A stretch of DNA of 64,000 nucleotides. It comes from Kwoniella bestiolae CBS 10118. Its lineage: Eukaryota; Basidiomycota; Tremellomycetes; Tremellales; Cryptococcaceae. Position numbers and translations under genes: made by a program. The notes under the pieces were generated by a model. It worked only from the letters and a program-made list of their open reading frames with translations, was not told the origin of the DNA and did not search any database. Every line of letters starts with the position of its first letter. Within the stretch, counting starts at the first letter, position 1. Location of the stretch: assembly GCF_000512585.2 (NCBI RefSeq), contig NC_089242.1:1240001-1304000 (forward strand), read 5' to 3'. This document shows, piece by piece, positions 10,578 through 22,682 of the stretch.

Positions 10578-11899
10578 ATGATCGTAGATGATCAAGGAAG
10601 AAGACTCATGTGAGTTCAGCCGGGATCAGGACGGAGCAAGTTGACTGACTTGGTCCTGCCACATTCGATTGTTATAGCACTGGTTACGTACCAAAGTTGG
10701 CATTGACCTATGCTGGTATAGTGTGTTATGGTATATTGGCAGTGGCATTCTGGGCTCGTGAGTGCTTTCTTCCATTCTGCCTTTCATCGTCCAATACCAG
10801 AAGACAGATGATTTTGCTTTAGACGGAGACGTAATGCTGATATCAATGGCGAATGGGTGGCAGGATTCTTTGCTCATGGAAGACACAAGTACATGTTGAC
10901 GTTATGTATCGGTACGAGTACGATGGCAGTTGGGTTTGGGATCAGGGTGATCATGACGGATAAACCTGATCAACTTGGTGTATACATCGCTACGACTCTG
11001 GTAAGTCGAACACCAACCCCAATGACTCCTTCATCGTTGCTCACCACAATCATCGTAGTTCACTTTACTCTCCCCTTGTGCTTTCCTCGCCAACGACTAT
11101 ATCATCTTACCGCGATTGGCGAGATGGCTCGAGGCGGAGGATCAACTATTCATGCGAGCTAGTCGAGTGACCAAGACGTTCATATGGAGCGATGTCATCA
11201 CATTCTGGCTTCAAGCTGCTGGAGGTGGATTGAGTGCCTCCCAGTCTGAGGGAATGCAGAAAACAGGTTTATACGTGAGTGCCACTACGTCAAGGCGGCG
11301 TACAGGTGCAGACGTTCTGACTCTGCTTGCGGATAGGTCGCTTTGATCGGTCTTATCATTCAATGCGTATCATTCTTGCTCTTCTTGTGCCTGGCTATTG
11401 TATTCGGCTACAGAATGTAAGTAGGGATCATCTTCGGCTAGGAACAGCATAGTGCGATTGCTGACTGGGCGACATTGCTCTTGTTAAAGCCGAGGGACAC
11501 CCAAATGGACGAATGCCCCGCTCAACTCCCAAGGCTACACTGTCCATCTGCGCAAAATGGAAGACTGGCGAATTATCCTGTACGCCGTCCTGTGGACCGG
11601 TATTGGCATCATGGTGAGTCACTGTCCCTCATCATGATACTCCGTTCGTGGCTGACTTCCCATGTCGAGCTCAGATCCGATGCGTCTTCCGAGTGATCGA
11701 GTACGCCGAAGGGTTCGACGGTAACTTGCGAAATACCGAATGGGCGTTCTACGTTTTTGACGCTTTACCCCTCTTCTTGGCTATCGCCGTTTGGGTATTC
11801 GTCTGGCCTCCTGCCATTATGAAGGATCAGAACGAGCTCTTCAGGACCGCTGCTACCTCGCCTACGCAGTTTCCTTTGACTGTTAGAGAGAATTCTTAA
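10578..11899 (+). CDS. RTA1-like seven-transmembrane protein
   Basis: Exons from ATG at 10578 to TAA at 11897-11899 join to a protein of about 300 residues with seven hydrophobic segments. Family landmarks are CAFLANDYIILPRLARWL in the middle, a long FIWSDVITFWLQAAGGGL helix, and IRCVFRVIEYAEGFDG followed by an E-x-x-x-YVFDALPL segment. These are typical of the fungal RTA1/RSB1/PUG1 family of plasma-membrane proteins tied to lipid translocation and 7-aminocholesterol or sphingoid-base resistance. The substrate of this member cannot be told. It lies 336 bases downstream of the surface-protein gene on the same strand. Confidence 0.85.
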
Positions 11900-12560
11900 T
11901 GGACGAATGGCGAAGATGGCAAGATGAATCAAGGTCAGTATGCCTAGTGGCGCGAACGGATACGCCGCTTCCCTTGGATATCGCCAAGATGTGGGGCGAT
12001 GTAGATTTGAACGAATTAGATGATAATAGTCACGAAAGCTATCAATGAACATAGACAGTGAAGTAATATTGTTACTTCCAGTTTATAAACCCTATTCCTT
12101 TCTCAACCTTAAACAGACAACGATCGCCGTCATATTAATACCCACGTTTATATCTATGCGCTGCGCCATATACCATTTACCACATGTATATAGAAATCTA
12201 TAGATGCAATAAATCCGAAATTGCATTCCTCCAAAAAAGTATCTCGGAGCAAGCCATCTTAGTATACCCCTTTTGTCCGATACGGATCGCGCACCAGGAC
12301 ATGGCCAGTTGGCGCTTGTCAGATCCAGAGAGATGATCCTGCATTCTATGGTACGTAAGTCTATGGAAAGATGCTATTATATATACATAAGTCTATCGTG
12401 ATTGTGTCCCAATATCCACAAGAAGCCCCTCAACATGAATGAACGAAACGAAATGAAATGATCCTCCATGCTCAAATTCCTTAATCGTACTTTCGTACTC
12501 TGAATGGCCTAAAAAGATGATCAAGTCAATGAGATGATCTCTCGAACGATCCGAGGGGAC
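11900..12560. other. Convergent intergenic region
   Basis: 661 bases lie between the RTA1-like gene (+) and the secreted-protein gene (-). The sequence is AT-rich with TATATA stretches near 12185 and 12378 and has no recognised gene. It is probably two 3'UTRs. Confidence 0.45.
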
Positions 12561-13126
12561 TTACTGCTGTGGTGAAGAATCACAGGCAGACACTATCCTC
12601 TCGTACTCTGCCATCGCCGAGTCTTCGTAAGAGGTATCAGGCCAGGTCTGATCGATGCACTGAGCACATTGGACTGGGAGGGGCGTATCAGTACGTGTAT
12701 CACGACTCCGCTGGAAGAGTCGACTCACGAGTAGCGAGTAAACCCTCAGAAGAGCACAAAGCCTCTCTCTCCGACTTGGCACCTTCCACCCGTTGCACAC
12801 CGCAGATCTCCGTACACGAGTCATCCGATGGTGCCGATTCTGACATGGGGATTTCTACTCGAACAGTTGCGGATTCAACTTCAGCTTGGAACTCGGGAGT
12901 CATGATGATATCTTCTACGTTTTCGGGGACTACCTCTGATCGCTTGTGGATTGCGAGCGGGTCTTTGGCGAATAATACTGGTACGACGTTGGGTTCTGCT
13001 ACAGGAGCTGTGGAGGATGGGCTCTGATCAGCCCCCCATCTTGGATACATGAGTGAGGATGGGATACTTACCTGAGAAAGCGGATCCGAAGAGACCCAAG
13101 GCCAATAGGAAGGTGGATGTTCGCAT
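12561..13126 (-). CDS. Small secreted cysteine-bearing protein
   Basis: Exon 1 starts at 13126 and encodes a clear signal peptide (MRTSTFLLALGLFGSAFS). An intron with donor GTAAGT follows, then exon 2 (SPSSTAPVAEPNVVPVLF ... ) and exon 3 (QCAQCIDQTWPDTS ... IVSACDSSPQQ). The mature protein is about 150 residues, acidic, with cysteines in the order C-x3-C, C, C-x2-C, C. This spacing resembles small basidiomycete extracellular proteins, but I cannot assign a function. There is no GPI tail. The stop codon TAA at 12561-12563 overlaps a consensus donor (GTAAGT), so an alternative spliced C-terminus is possible. Confidence 0.65.
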
Positions 13127-14577
13127 TTTGTTCAGAATGTGAATTTGAGTGAAAGGGTGGTTTGTTGAGTTTGGATGTAAGAGATATGAGAACGACCAGC
13201 GAACAGATGAGAGATATGGTTGTAGAGTGTATATGTATGATCGATCAACGATGGGGGTTGATAAGGTGTCAAGGTATTCGATGTATTTTAGTCTTATTCA
13301 GCACAGCTAAATTGGAACAGTGAAATCAGGTCGTCACGAGCTAGCGCAACTTTGTGAGAAAGATTGAATGAAATGGTCTGGTGGTAAAGTGCAGAAGGAA
13401 TGGGTTGGTGTATCGAAGAAAGGAACACTAAGAAGACGAAGGAATTGAGTGGGAGGAAGGAGAGTATTAACTGAGAAATTCCAATCAAGAGAAGCAAAGG
13501 AATTGAATCAGTTCCACCGTTAGGTCCATGCGGTATACCATGCAACGCGTCTGCACCCACCCACCCAAAAATAAAAAAAGCAAAATCAAGATTTACGTAC
13601 TAACGCTTTTCGTCCATCAATGCAATGGTACCTTTCCATCTTCGCGTCTTGCGGTAAGTTGTGCTCTTCCCTTTGTTCTTTCAACGACCCAAAGGTGATA
13701 TGTCTCTTCTGATAAGAGCAGCAATGACGTGATTTCCTGCTTCCGTTGTTGCTTAATTACCCTTAGAAGGAACAGCTCTCTCTCAGACAGACACCAGGGG
13801 AAAGAGAGGAATGGAATGGCTGTGAGATGCGCCACTGTAAACCTTATTCTCGTTGCATTCCGTTACATATCCTTATTCTCGCGTTTTACCCTAGTATCCA
13901 ATCGATTTGCCACCCGGCAAGTTCTCGGTTGGATTCCTTCTCACAGTCCGATTGAAATATGATTTCCTCATAAATCAATGTTCTCGAGGGATCCATCCCA
14001 AAAGGACGTCGAAACGCTTATCATGCAGCTAGCTGTGTAGTACGGCGCCAAAGCTCGGGATGGACAAGAACATCCGATCCTGTTGTCCTTATCAAGATTC
14101 ACGCTAGTTTCAGCCTCTGGAAAAGAATCGATTAGAATTTAATCACATCTCGGTCTTGTTTTATACGGTTCTCCGAAAGACAGTATAGGTTGCATGCCTG
14201 TCCGCAGCATCGACGTCTGTTACAACCTTTCGAATGAGGGTCCAGTAGAAAGTGCTTAAAGATGGCACATTGTTAAGCTACGATGGGATCAATCATAGAC
14301 AAGATAACATGTACTCCTATATATGCGTGTGTATGAGAAGCAAGGAGAACAGATCGATCCTCTCTATATTATATGTATATAAGTCTAAAAATACAAGAGC
14401 GTTGTGTATGTATACTTCTACAATCGCGATGATGCAGATAACAGATCGTGAGCAAGACACCACAAAAACTATCCAGGTTTAGAATGGATCTACTCTCTAA
14501 GATTCTGGCGAAGGTGCAGGAGAGACAGCCGGCGAGGGAGCATCTATCGTGAATGATTCAGCATTCAAGCCATAAAC
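13127..14577. other. Intergenic region downstream of the phytochrome gene
   Basis: 1.45 kb lie between the promoter side of the secreted-protein gene and the 3' end of the phytochrome gene. It contains A-rich tracts (13565-13590) and short frames on both strands with no family resemblance. The part next to 13127 should carry the promoter of the secreted-protein gene. Confidence 0.45.
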
Positions 14578-17500
14578 TCATGAATCATCGCAATCACCTC
14601 TGAGGTAACCTCCTTTCTCCCAATGACCATTCACATATACCTCTGCAGATCGCTTGACGGGATCTTCGAGCGCGGCAAGGAGTACTCTGACTCGGGAAAA
14701 GTCTAGTATGCAAGTCAGTTGCTGAATGCACATCCAGTCGAAATTCACAAGTACCAACTCACCTAGAGGCTTCAACAACCATCCATCGAAATGTTCCGCC
14801 AGATTCGCTCTATCGCTCTCATACAGACTCGCTGATACAGCAAAGATCGGTATCCTCCCATCAACGCGCAGCGGGTCGATCTGAGTTTGAGGCTCGAGTT
14901 TCGATTCAAGCTTTCGGATTGCTTCGGCAGCCTGTCGCCCATCCATGATTGGCATCCTACAAAGCTCGGTGAGTTCGCCATACCGTGTTTTAGCTAGGTG
15001 TTTACTCACTGGATATCCATCAAGACAACATCGTAATCCCAATCATCCTGCAATGCTGTCACAGCTTCTTGACCGTTGGTGACAGCCTTGACAACGTGTT
15101 TATCCATCTTCAAGCGCTTCTGCAAGATCTGCGAGTTGATCATATCATCTTCCACGACCATGACGCGCAACTTGGATTTCCCATCCGGAGTCTTCTTTGA
15201 TCTCTTTGGTTTCTCTGGCTCCTGCGGTACGGTGGGAGACCGGTTGGTCTGCGAAGAAGCAGATTCTCGTCTGTGGTGGGGACCAGGGGCTTCGATCGAA
15301 GCTTGACGTGACGGCCGGTAAGACATTCTCCTGGTCCCCTCCAATCTGGGCGTATGAGATACCTCGGGAAATCGTCCGTTCGTAGGTGATGATCCACTGT
15401 GGACTGATTGTTCCGCTTCGGCATCCACCCGACTCGGTTTGACAGGCCACGAAGAGTCGGTTACGGGGAAAGTACCGGGTCTGCTCATTCGATATTCTGC
15501 ATCTTTGATTCGTTGATCGTCGGCTGCCACAGGCTGCTGGAGCATGTGACTATTACCGAAATCATTAACGAATGAATCGACTTCGGATAACCCAGATCGA
15601 AGCGAGGTGACTGAGCCTGAACCTGAACTGCCCGCTCGGCTCTTGACGACCATTCCGTTGGAATCCTTGGACGATTTTGAGGCGGGTTTGCCGTGATGCA
15701 CCAACATGGGTAAGGTGAAGAAGAATCGACTCCCCACGTTGACCTCTGATTCGGCACGAAGTTGACCATCTAGCTGTTCGACGATTCTCGCTACTACCGC
15801 AAGACCAAGACCCAACCCGTTGGACGACGACGCTCTCATCTCGTCAGCACCTTCCAACGTGACAAACATAGCTTCCAGCTTGTCAGTGGCGATACCACAT
15901 CCCGAGTCACTGATAACGATCTCGATGGGCACTTGGCCGTTCCTGACGAGGTCTTGGGACCGTCCGCCGTCCGATGAAGTGCGCTGTTGAAGGCCGCAAT
16001 AGACTTCGATGAATCCCTTTTCTGTGAATTTGACAGAGTTGGCAACGAGGTTGGAGATGACCGTTTTGATCTTTCTTGAATCGCCAATGACATATTGAGG
16101 CATATTCTCCGCCATGATGACACGGAAGTCGAGGCCACGTCGGGATGATTCGGTTTGGTATAGTCGAATGGCGTCGGTAATGGACTGTCGGATGTCGAAG
16201 GGATCGTTGAAGGACTGTTCGTTTCCTGTCTCGATACGGGTGAGGTCGAGCAGATCGTGTACGTGGAACAACAACGCTCTTGAGGCTTGATGACTGTTTT
16301 CTAACATGCTTCTGACGTCCGAGTCGATGTTACCGGATAATGCCAGTTCCAGCGTGTTGATGATCTGACTGAGAGGTGTTCGAACAGCATGACTCGTGTT
16401 GGACAGTAGGATTGCGGTGAGCTGGTTGGATGCCATGGCTGATTGTTTCTCTCGCCAGACCTGGATGAATTTACCGTAGATGAGAGCGAGAACACCAGCC
16501 GATTCGAGTTGATCATCCGTCCATGCTCTACTTCGACCTGTGACGATCTCGGACCAGGTTTTGAAGGATTTTCGGGGTTCTAGACTTGCCGAATCGCCCG
16601 CTCTATCGTCCTTGTACGGTTTACCTGCCCATTGCACTTCACGCGCTTGACCTTTTCGCAAAAAGACGATAAAGTCTTGACCGGCTTTGGCGGTGAGGGG
16701 GACATATAGTAGACCCGCGATGGTGTCTTGTGCTCGGGGAAGGGTCAAGTCGGGGAAGTCTCGTTGTATATGGTTTGACGCTTTGCAGGTGCTGAGGGGT
16801 TTTGTTTAGCAGGAGACATCGATTTGATGACGAAACAACTCACTCGAATCGCATCACTCGGAGATACTCTGCGATGGCCAACATGGCTTGACCTTGCTCG
16901 TTCCTGTGGGAAATTAGCGCGTGCCCTTGTTGACGTGAAGGCCAGACTCACTGTCCCAAGAGTTTACATCCATCACCGATGACCAAAAGCCCAGACTCGG
17001 CATCGAAGATCTGTAGCAGATCGTCTGCGTTCGAGACGATATACCCAGTAGGGTGGGATTGGGTCGGTATAGTGGAGATCTGAGGCAGGTGTCAGCTGAG
17101 TCATCAAGAATAATTAGGAAAAATGCTCACCAGCTTCCTCGTATGCAACCTCTGAGCATAACTCAGCCTTTCAATATTCCTAGAGATCGAGTCTGATAGG
17201 ATCCGCATCATCTGTCGCACAGGGAAGGACACTCTCATCCCATGGTGCCCGTAAGAGTGGCAGGCGATCAAACCCCATAACTGTCCAAAAGCCATGATAG
17301 ACACCGACATGGACGATCTCACGTGCATGTTGGCGAGGTCTAAGCAATGTTGTCAGCCCTGATTCATGAAATAATAACCCCACTCACACTTGATATGTAT
17401 CGGACTCATCGCTCTGAGGTAACAATGCGTCATATCCAGCGGCGTATCCAGATCTTCTTTACTCCTGAGCACCATCCTGGCCGTGGTCTGACTTCGATCG

Positions 17501-20500
17501 TATAACAACCTAACTTTGTTGATCTTGTACAGCTCTCTCGCCTGAGCGGGGATATCGGCAGCGGGGAACATCAATCCTTTATAGAGATCTGTGGTTTTAC
17601 CCCATTCCACCAGTTCGGAGACGACTTGACCGTTCATCGATTCGTCGAACTGGTAGATCAAGACTCTGTGGAATCGACAGAGATCCTGTATAACGCCGAC
17701 GGTGATTTTAAGGAAAGTCTCCAAGTCGGGCGCGGCACCCAGTTGATCGTTGATCTGACCCAATACAGCGAACACATCCATCGTACCTGTCGTACCGGCA
17801 GGTGGACCTCGTCGCGGTCGTCGAGCGCCCCTGGCACCTCGTCCTCCCGATCCAGAATCCAACGACGATCCTCCATGCTGACCTGTTCTTCTCATGCGTT
17901 CAAGAGCTCGTAAGGGTTTAGCGTGATTCGTCGTACTTTCAATGATCCTCTCGATGGGGACTTCGAATTCGAGCCCATCCAATCCCATGGGTTTGGAACC
18001 GGGAGGTAGCATCGATGAAGGGTGACTTCCACTGGCCACTTGAGAGGTGTTGGGAGTTGACGAGTTGCCAGCAGTCATGACGGTTGACCCGTCTGAGCCT
18101 CTATGCCGGTTAGCTACTGTGGTCGAGCCGATGGTGAGAGAAGATCCAGCTGAAGCTCGTCCAGATCCAGTCCCGTTACTTGATTGATCACCTACACTGG
18201 CATCTTGGAAACTGCCCGATTCTGGTGTATCCGATCCAGCGGTTGAGGACAAGGTGGGCGGTTCGAAAGGCTGTATCAGAGGGTTGTACTCGTCTCTCTC
18301 TAATTCAAACTCCAGGATGATCAAATCAGGATCAGGTACTTTTATTCCATTCTCGTCGACTTTGTCGGATGACTTGATACTGGGCCGATGGGCTGCCACC
18401 CAACAGGTCCATTCCCTCCTGCGGCCAGTAGCGCTTCCGCGAGATGTTGCCGATTCTTCGTCTTCTTCCGAGTCGTCGCTTCCTGGTTCACCGTATCCCG
18501 AGAGTAGGAACACCGAAGGTCCTTCTTCTTCGACACTGCCTTTGCCACTTTCAGCAACAGGGAGGTATTCGAGGTTGTCTCGAAGCACATCTTCTTGGTC
18601 GATGGTCAGGATTCGGGTGAAGCAGTCGAGCTTGAACAGGTATTTGGGTGATAGACCGAGGAGTTCGGTGGCGTTCTATACGATGTTCGAAGTCAGTTAA
18701 AAAGTCTACCAAGCACAATTAGACATACCTCGGACGCCTGTCTGACAGTCAGAGTACCAGTGTCGTAATCTTCTTCCAGTACCATCAAAACACCGAAACC
18801 CTGAACCGCACCAGGCGTGGTGATCGGTTCGTCCTCGCATCTTCTTAATTTGCCCTCTCGACCGACTACCACATGATGCCCATCGTTATCCGAAACATGC
18901 TCGAAACGGAAAGTCACGATCGGTTCCGAGCCGTCTTCACTGGTCGTTGCTGTGAACTCATCCTTGTCCTTTTCGTCGCCCGAAGCGATCGCTTGTTCGC
19001 TTGAAGCAGGTGCACTAGCGTCTTCGTTGTCTTGCGCCCACTGGTGAGCTTCTGCGGGTGTTGGACCGGTGTTGATCCCTAACCCATCACCTTGGCCGAG
19101 CACAGGTGTATCCGACCCATCATCAGTGGGATGGGGGGAAGGAGTGGGTGCGTTGGGATCGGCCATGTTGACCGTGCGAGCTTGTTGGTTTATGAAAGCT
19201 CTGACAGTGTCTCTCGAAGTGGTCGATTGACTCTGTTGACGCTGTTGCTGAGCCAATCTGGCTGCAGTAGTGGGTCCACTCGGGCCGCCGTCGCCTAGAG
19301 ATCCTCCACTATCACCTGTAGGCATACCTCGACTGCTTTTTGTACCCGTACCAGAGCCCCCTCTGGTACCGTTTCGTTCGCCCCCCGTACCAGTACCAGT
19401 ACCAAGTGCAGAGTTCAAAGACCCCGCTTCGCCCAGTCTGACGATCCCACTAAAATCGTTGATCAAGGATGGGACACCGGAGTCATCGACATCGAGACTT
19501 GTTCTCGATCCACTGCGGGTCGAGCCTCTCTTCTTCTCCACCAAGTCTTCTAAAGCGTTGTCGATTGCCCGTCGGGGGATTGGCTGTTGTAGTTCAGGTT
19601 GGTTTTTCGACTGCGACTTGGATTTGCGATGTCGTGGTCCGGAAGAAGACTCGCCTCGACCGGCCGAGGAAAAATTGGTGGTTTCTCCTGCATTTTTTTG
19701 CTCCGCTGGATAGTCTCGGTAGTTCACAGAAACAGGCGTATCTTGCGGCTGACCCACAGGTGTCCTGTCCTTTTGAGGAAGACCACTACCGGAGGCTTCC
19801 GCTGATGGGTTGACGGGAGCACCATCGATGCTAGCATGTGTGACGGTTCCCGAACTACCGCCGGTGGTGAGACCGGGTCGTTCATTGGAGGACTTTACTT
19901 CGTCCTCCGCACTGGCCCTTCGACTGCTGGGTGCCGAATCGCCTTTATGGGAGAATGATGAATCCGATGGAGGGAATCTAGAACCCGTGTTGGGGGTGGG
20001 AGGTGTTGCGCCGCCTCGGCCTGAAGCGTTTCTATCGCCCGATCTGCCATTGAATGTCACGGTAGCTTTGCCTGTATCTTTGGGCGCTTGACTCTCGTTT
20101 TCATCTTGTTGCTGTAACATCTGCGCGATCGTCTGTATCCCAGCATCACCATCGGCAGCAAGGGAAGTCTGTGAGAATCGTCGATTGTCATGTCCATGTC
20201 GTGATGCGGGACCTCTCGTATCGCTTGATCTGGATTGGACTCGGTTGAGGGATGCTCCACCGGGAGACGACTCTCCGGGATTCTGTTGATCCGAGTTCAG
20301 CCCTTGGAATACCGATCGCATAGGGAACACAAAACTGTTTCCTCCGTAGGTGGACGAAGGGCTGAGCGGACCGCCGCTGCCCATGGATGGGGAGATGGAG
20401 GGACTGTATCTTGGGGTGACTTCGGTGGTGGGTGTGGTAGCTTTTCGCTGTTGTATCTGACCTGGTCCTGACGAGCTGGCGACACGATGGGACGGGGAGC

Positions 20501-21019
20501 GGGGCTTCTGAGCATGATCAGTGGAGAACTGACCGGAGGAATAGGTAGGCCTGGCAGGCATGGCGACGGACTGGGGGCGGGAGGATCGATCGAAGGAGGG
20601 GACAGAGTCGGATGAGGTGTGCGGTGACGTGCCGGGGGTGGGGCGCGTGATGGGGTTTATGGAGGGGACGGCTCGCTCTTCGGTTTGATTTGGGGGCGGA
20701 GACGGCATGACGGCTGCAGTGGCTGTGTGATGAGAAGGAGGGTTGGAGATGGTGAGCACGACTGGTTGCAATTCAGGTTATTCGGTTGGAATTGGTATAG
20801 GAGAAATACTCACCGGATTCGCCAAAGGAAACAAGCTGTTCGTGCGTCAGACTATGGTCCAGAGAGGACGATCCTTGTTCTCCTTGAATTTGGCCAACTG
20901 AAAGTCCCGTATTCTCCTTTCCAAACGAATCTCCGAGACTGGGTCAAATCGACTCTTGGCGTCTCGATCGTGTCGAGTTGGACGGGATCGATTTACTATT
21001 CTTCTAGTTGGCTGCTCAT
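14578..21019 (-). CDS. PHY1: Fungal phytochrome: PAS-GAF-PHY hybrid histidine kinase with receiver domain
   Basis: This red/far-red photoreceptor kinase is coded on the minus strand with short introns. The proposed start is ATG at 21019 (MSSQLEEY), joined by two introns to the long exon at 20771-18693. About 690 disordered Ser/Gly/Pro-rich residues precede the photosensor. The bilin-binding Cys sits in RRCEDEPITTPGAVQGFG (codon 18837-18839). The GAF domain has MFPAADIPAQARELY and MSPIHIKYLANM. The PHY part has ACHSYGHHG and the tongue motif EPRKSF. The kinase has the H-box SNTSHAVRTPL (His codon 16389-16391), N-box ISNLVANSVKFT, DSGCGI and GLGLGLAVV. The receiver domain has VVEDD, VVLMDIQMPIMDG and the Lys of WLLKPL. 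All key residues are present, so it should be active as both sensor and kinase. The total is nearly 2,000 residues, longer than most fungal phytochromes. Start choice is moderately sure. Confidence 0.92.
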
Positions 21020-22682
21020 GCGATATCCCGATCCGCGAATGTATCCGACTTGCTCTATGTATGACCCGATGTGTGTATGATGGTATTCGACGATGGTGTA
21101 TATGTGATGATAGTATTCACAAAGCGATGAATGCGAGATGGACGATAAACGATGAACGGTAGACCCGCTCCAACCTTTTTTGTGTTCTCTGTCCGTTCTC
21201 TGTACTGTCCTTTCGATCGGGGGATGATGATGAGTCAAGATTTGACGCTAATTGGGGTTATTGGATTTTCAATTGTGTTAACAGTACTGAAAAGAATTCA
21301 GATGGTGGTATCTAATCGATGATAATGATAAATTGAAGCAAGGATCAAATCACGTATGTATGTATGTATGTATGTATGTATGTATGTATGTATGTATGTA
21401 TATATGTATGTATGTATGCGCACTCCCTCTCTCACTGTGCATCTATCTATCTGTATGATACGGCAAAAAAGTGAGATTGGTATGGTTGATCGATTTGAGC
21501 ATACCACATAGAAGAAAAGGTGAGTACCAGGTAGTACCAACTACTAATCCTTGCCACCACTGAACCCCTAAAAAAACCTCTGTACTGGCCCATTCATCAC
21601 ACACTATCACCATCCGAGTATTAGTATCCTTGTGACCCTGAATTTAAACCTCTCCGATTTCCTACTGGTAACAAAAAAACCAAGATCCCGTAATCCCTTA
21701 CCTTCCCTGTTCTGGCCTACCTCGCCTCGCCTCCATATGCATTTGCTCTCCGAGTTGTGCGTTTATCGTGCTTGCGCTCACCACCTATTCTTGCCAGGCA
21801 GAGAATAAGCTTACCCGGGCCCGGGCAACAAGTCGACAGTGTCTACATTCCCATACTAACCCTCGCAGTTATCTTTGCTGGAACCGATACGGACAATGCT
21901 GTTCCACAGGGAGACAAAACAACACAACAGGTTGATACTTGCGCTAAGGCAGTCAGTCCTCAGGAAAAGAAAGCATCGGTCGTCCTTCTCCGAAACGATA
22001 TAGAGATTAGACTTGAGATCGAAATGCAGCCACATAACCTAAGCACAGTTGTCATGCTTGCTTTCTATATATGTCTCGGGTGATTGACCGGCGCATCGCA
22101 TAGATCTGAGTAAGGGTTGGATCGAGGATTCCGGCACAAAAACACTTGTCTTGTTTCTTCCTCGTTTGGGGGTAACGAGCACGAGGACTGATGCCTCGAC
22201 CATGACTCATCGCATTGAGACGATGTCGATATCGTCCCTGTTGACTGTATGCATATGAACTGCTGGCTTACCGGGGCATGTACTGTACGTATTGATGCAG
22301 TGGGACTCGGTTAAATCCGCTGGGATTCAAGTGTGTTAGCAGTACCAGGATTGCTATTCATGTAGATATACCTTTTCTTGGGAACATCAAGCTACGTCTG
22401 TTCATGCACTCATTCATAACCCGGAGCAGACGACAGTACGGTGAGCGATAGTACACTTGCCATGTCGGACACGCATGATGGGGCATACAAGTCAATTTCA
22501 GCAGATGGGGTTGAACCGAGGCCACACCATAGACGCGTGAACCGAGAGTAGCACGGAACACGAACCGGATATCATTCCAAAGTTGACTCTACAACCACAA
22601 CACATCTTCCTGTCTCTGTCATCAATCAGCTCCCATCACATCCGACCTCGCACTGCAAAAGCGATTCTCACTCCCTCGCAAG
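21020..22682. promoter_or_regulatory. Divergent upstream region shared by phytochrome and Zn2Cys6 factor genes
   Basis: 1.66 kb lie between two genes that point away from each other. It includes a tetranucleotide microsatellite (21354-21418), a 12-bp palindrome of CCCGGG units near 21813-21824, T- and A-rich tracts and pyrimidine-rich stretches near 21700 and 22600. A 108-codon frame at 21757-22083 has no family resemblance and is not annotated as a gene. Confidence 0.45.
21354..21418. repeat. (GTAT)n microsatellite
   Basis: About sixteen tandem copies of the tetramer GTAT, interrupted once by a TATA unit near 21399-21404. It lies upstream of the phytochrome start and is likely length-variable between strains. 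Confidence 0.95.

Noticed and set aside
19270..19713. 147-codon frame antisense to the phytochrome N-terminal tail
   Set aside because: Shadow of the Ser/Gly/Pro-rich sense frame, with no independent support.
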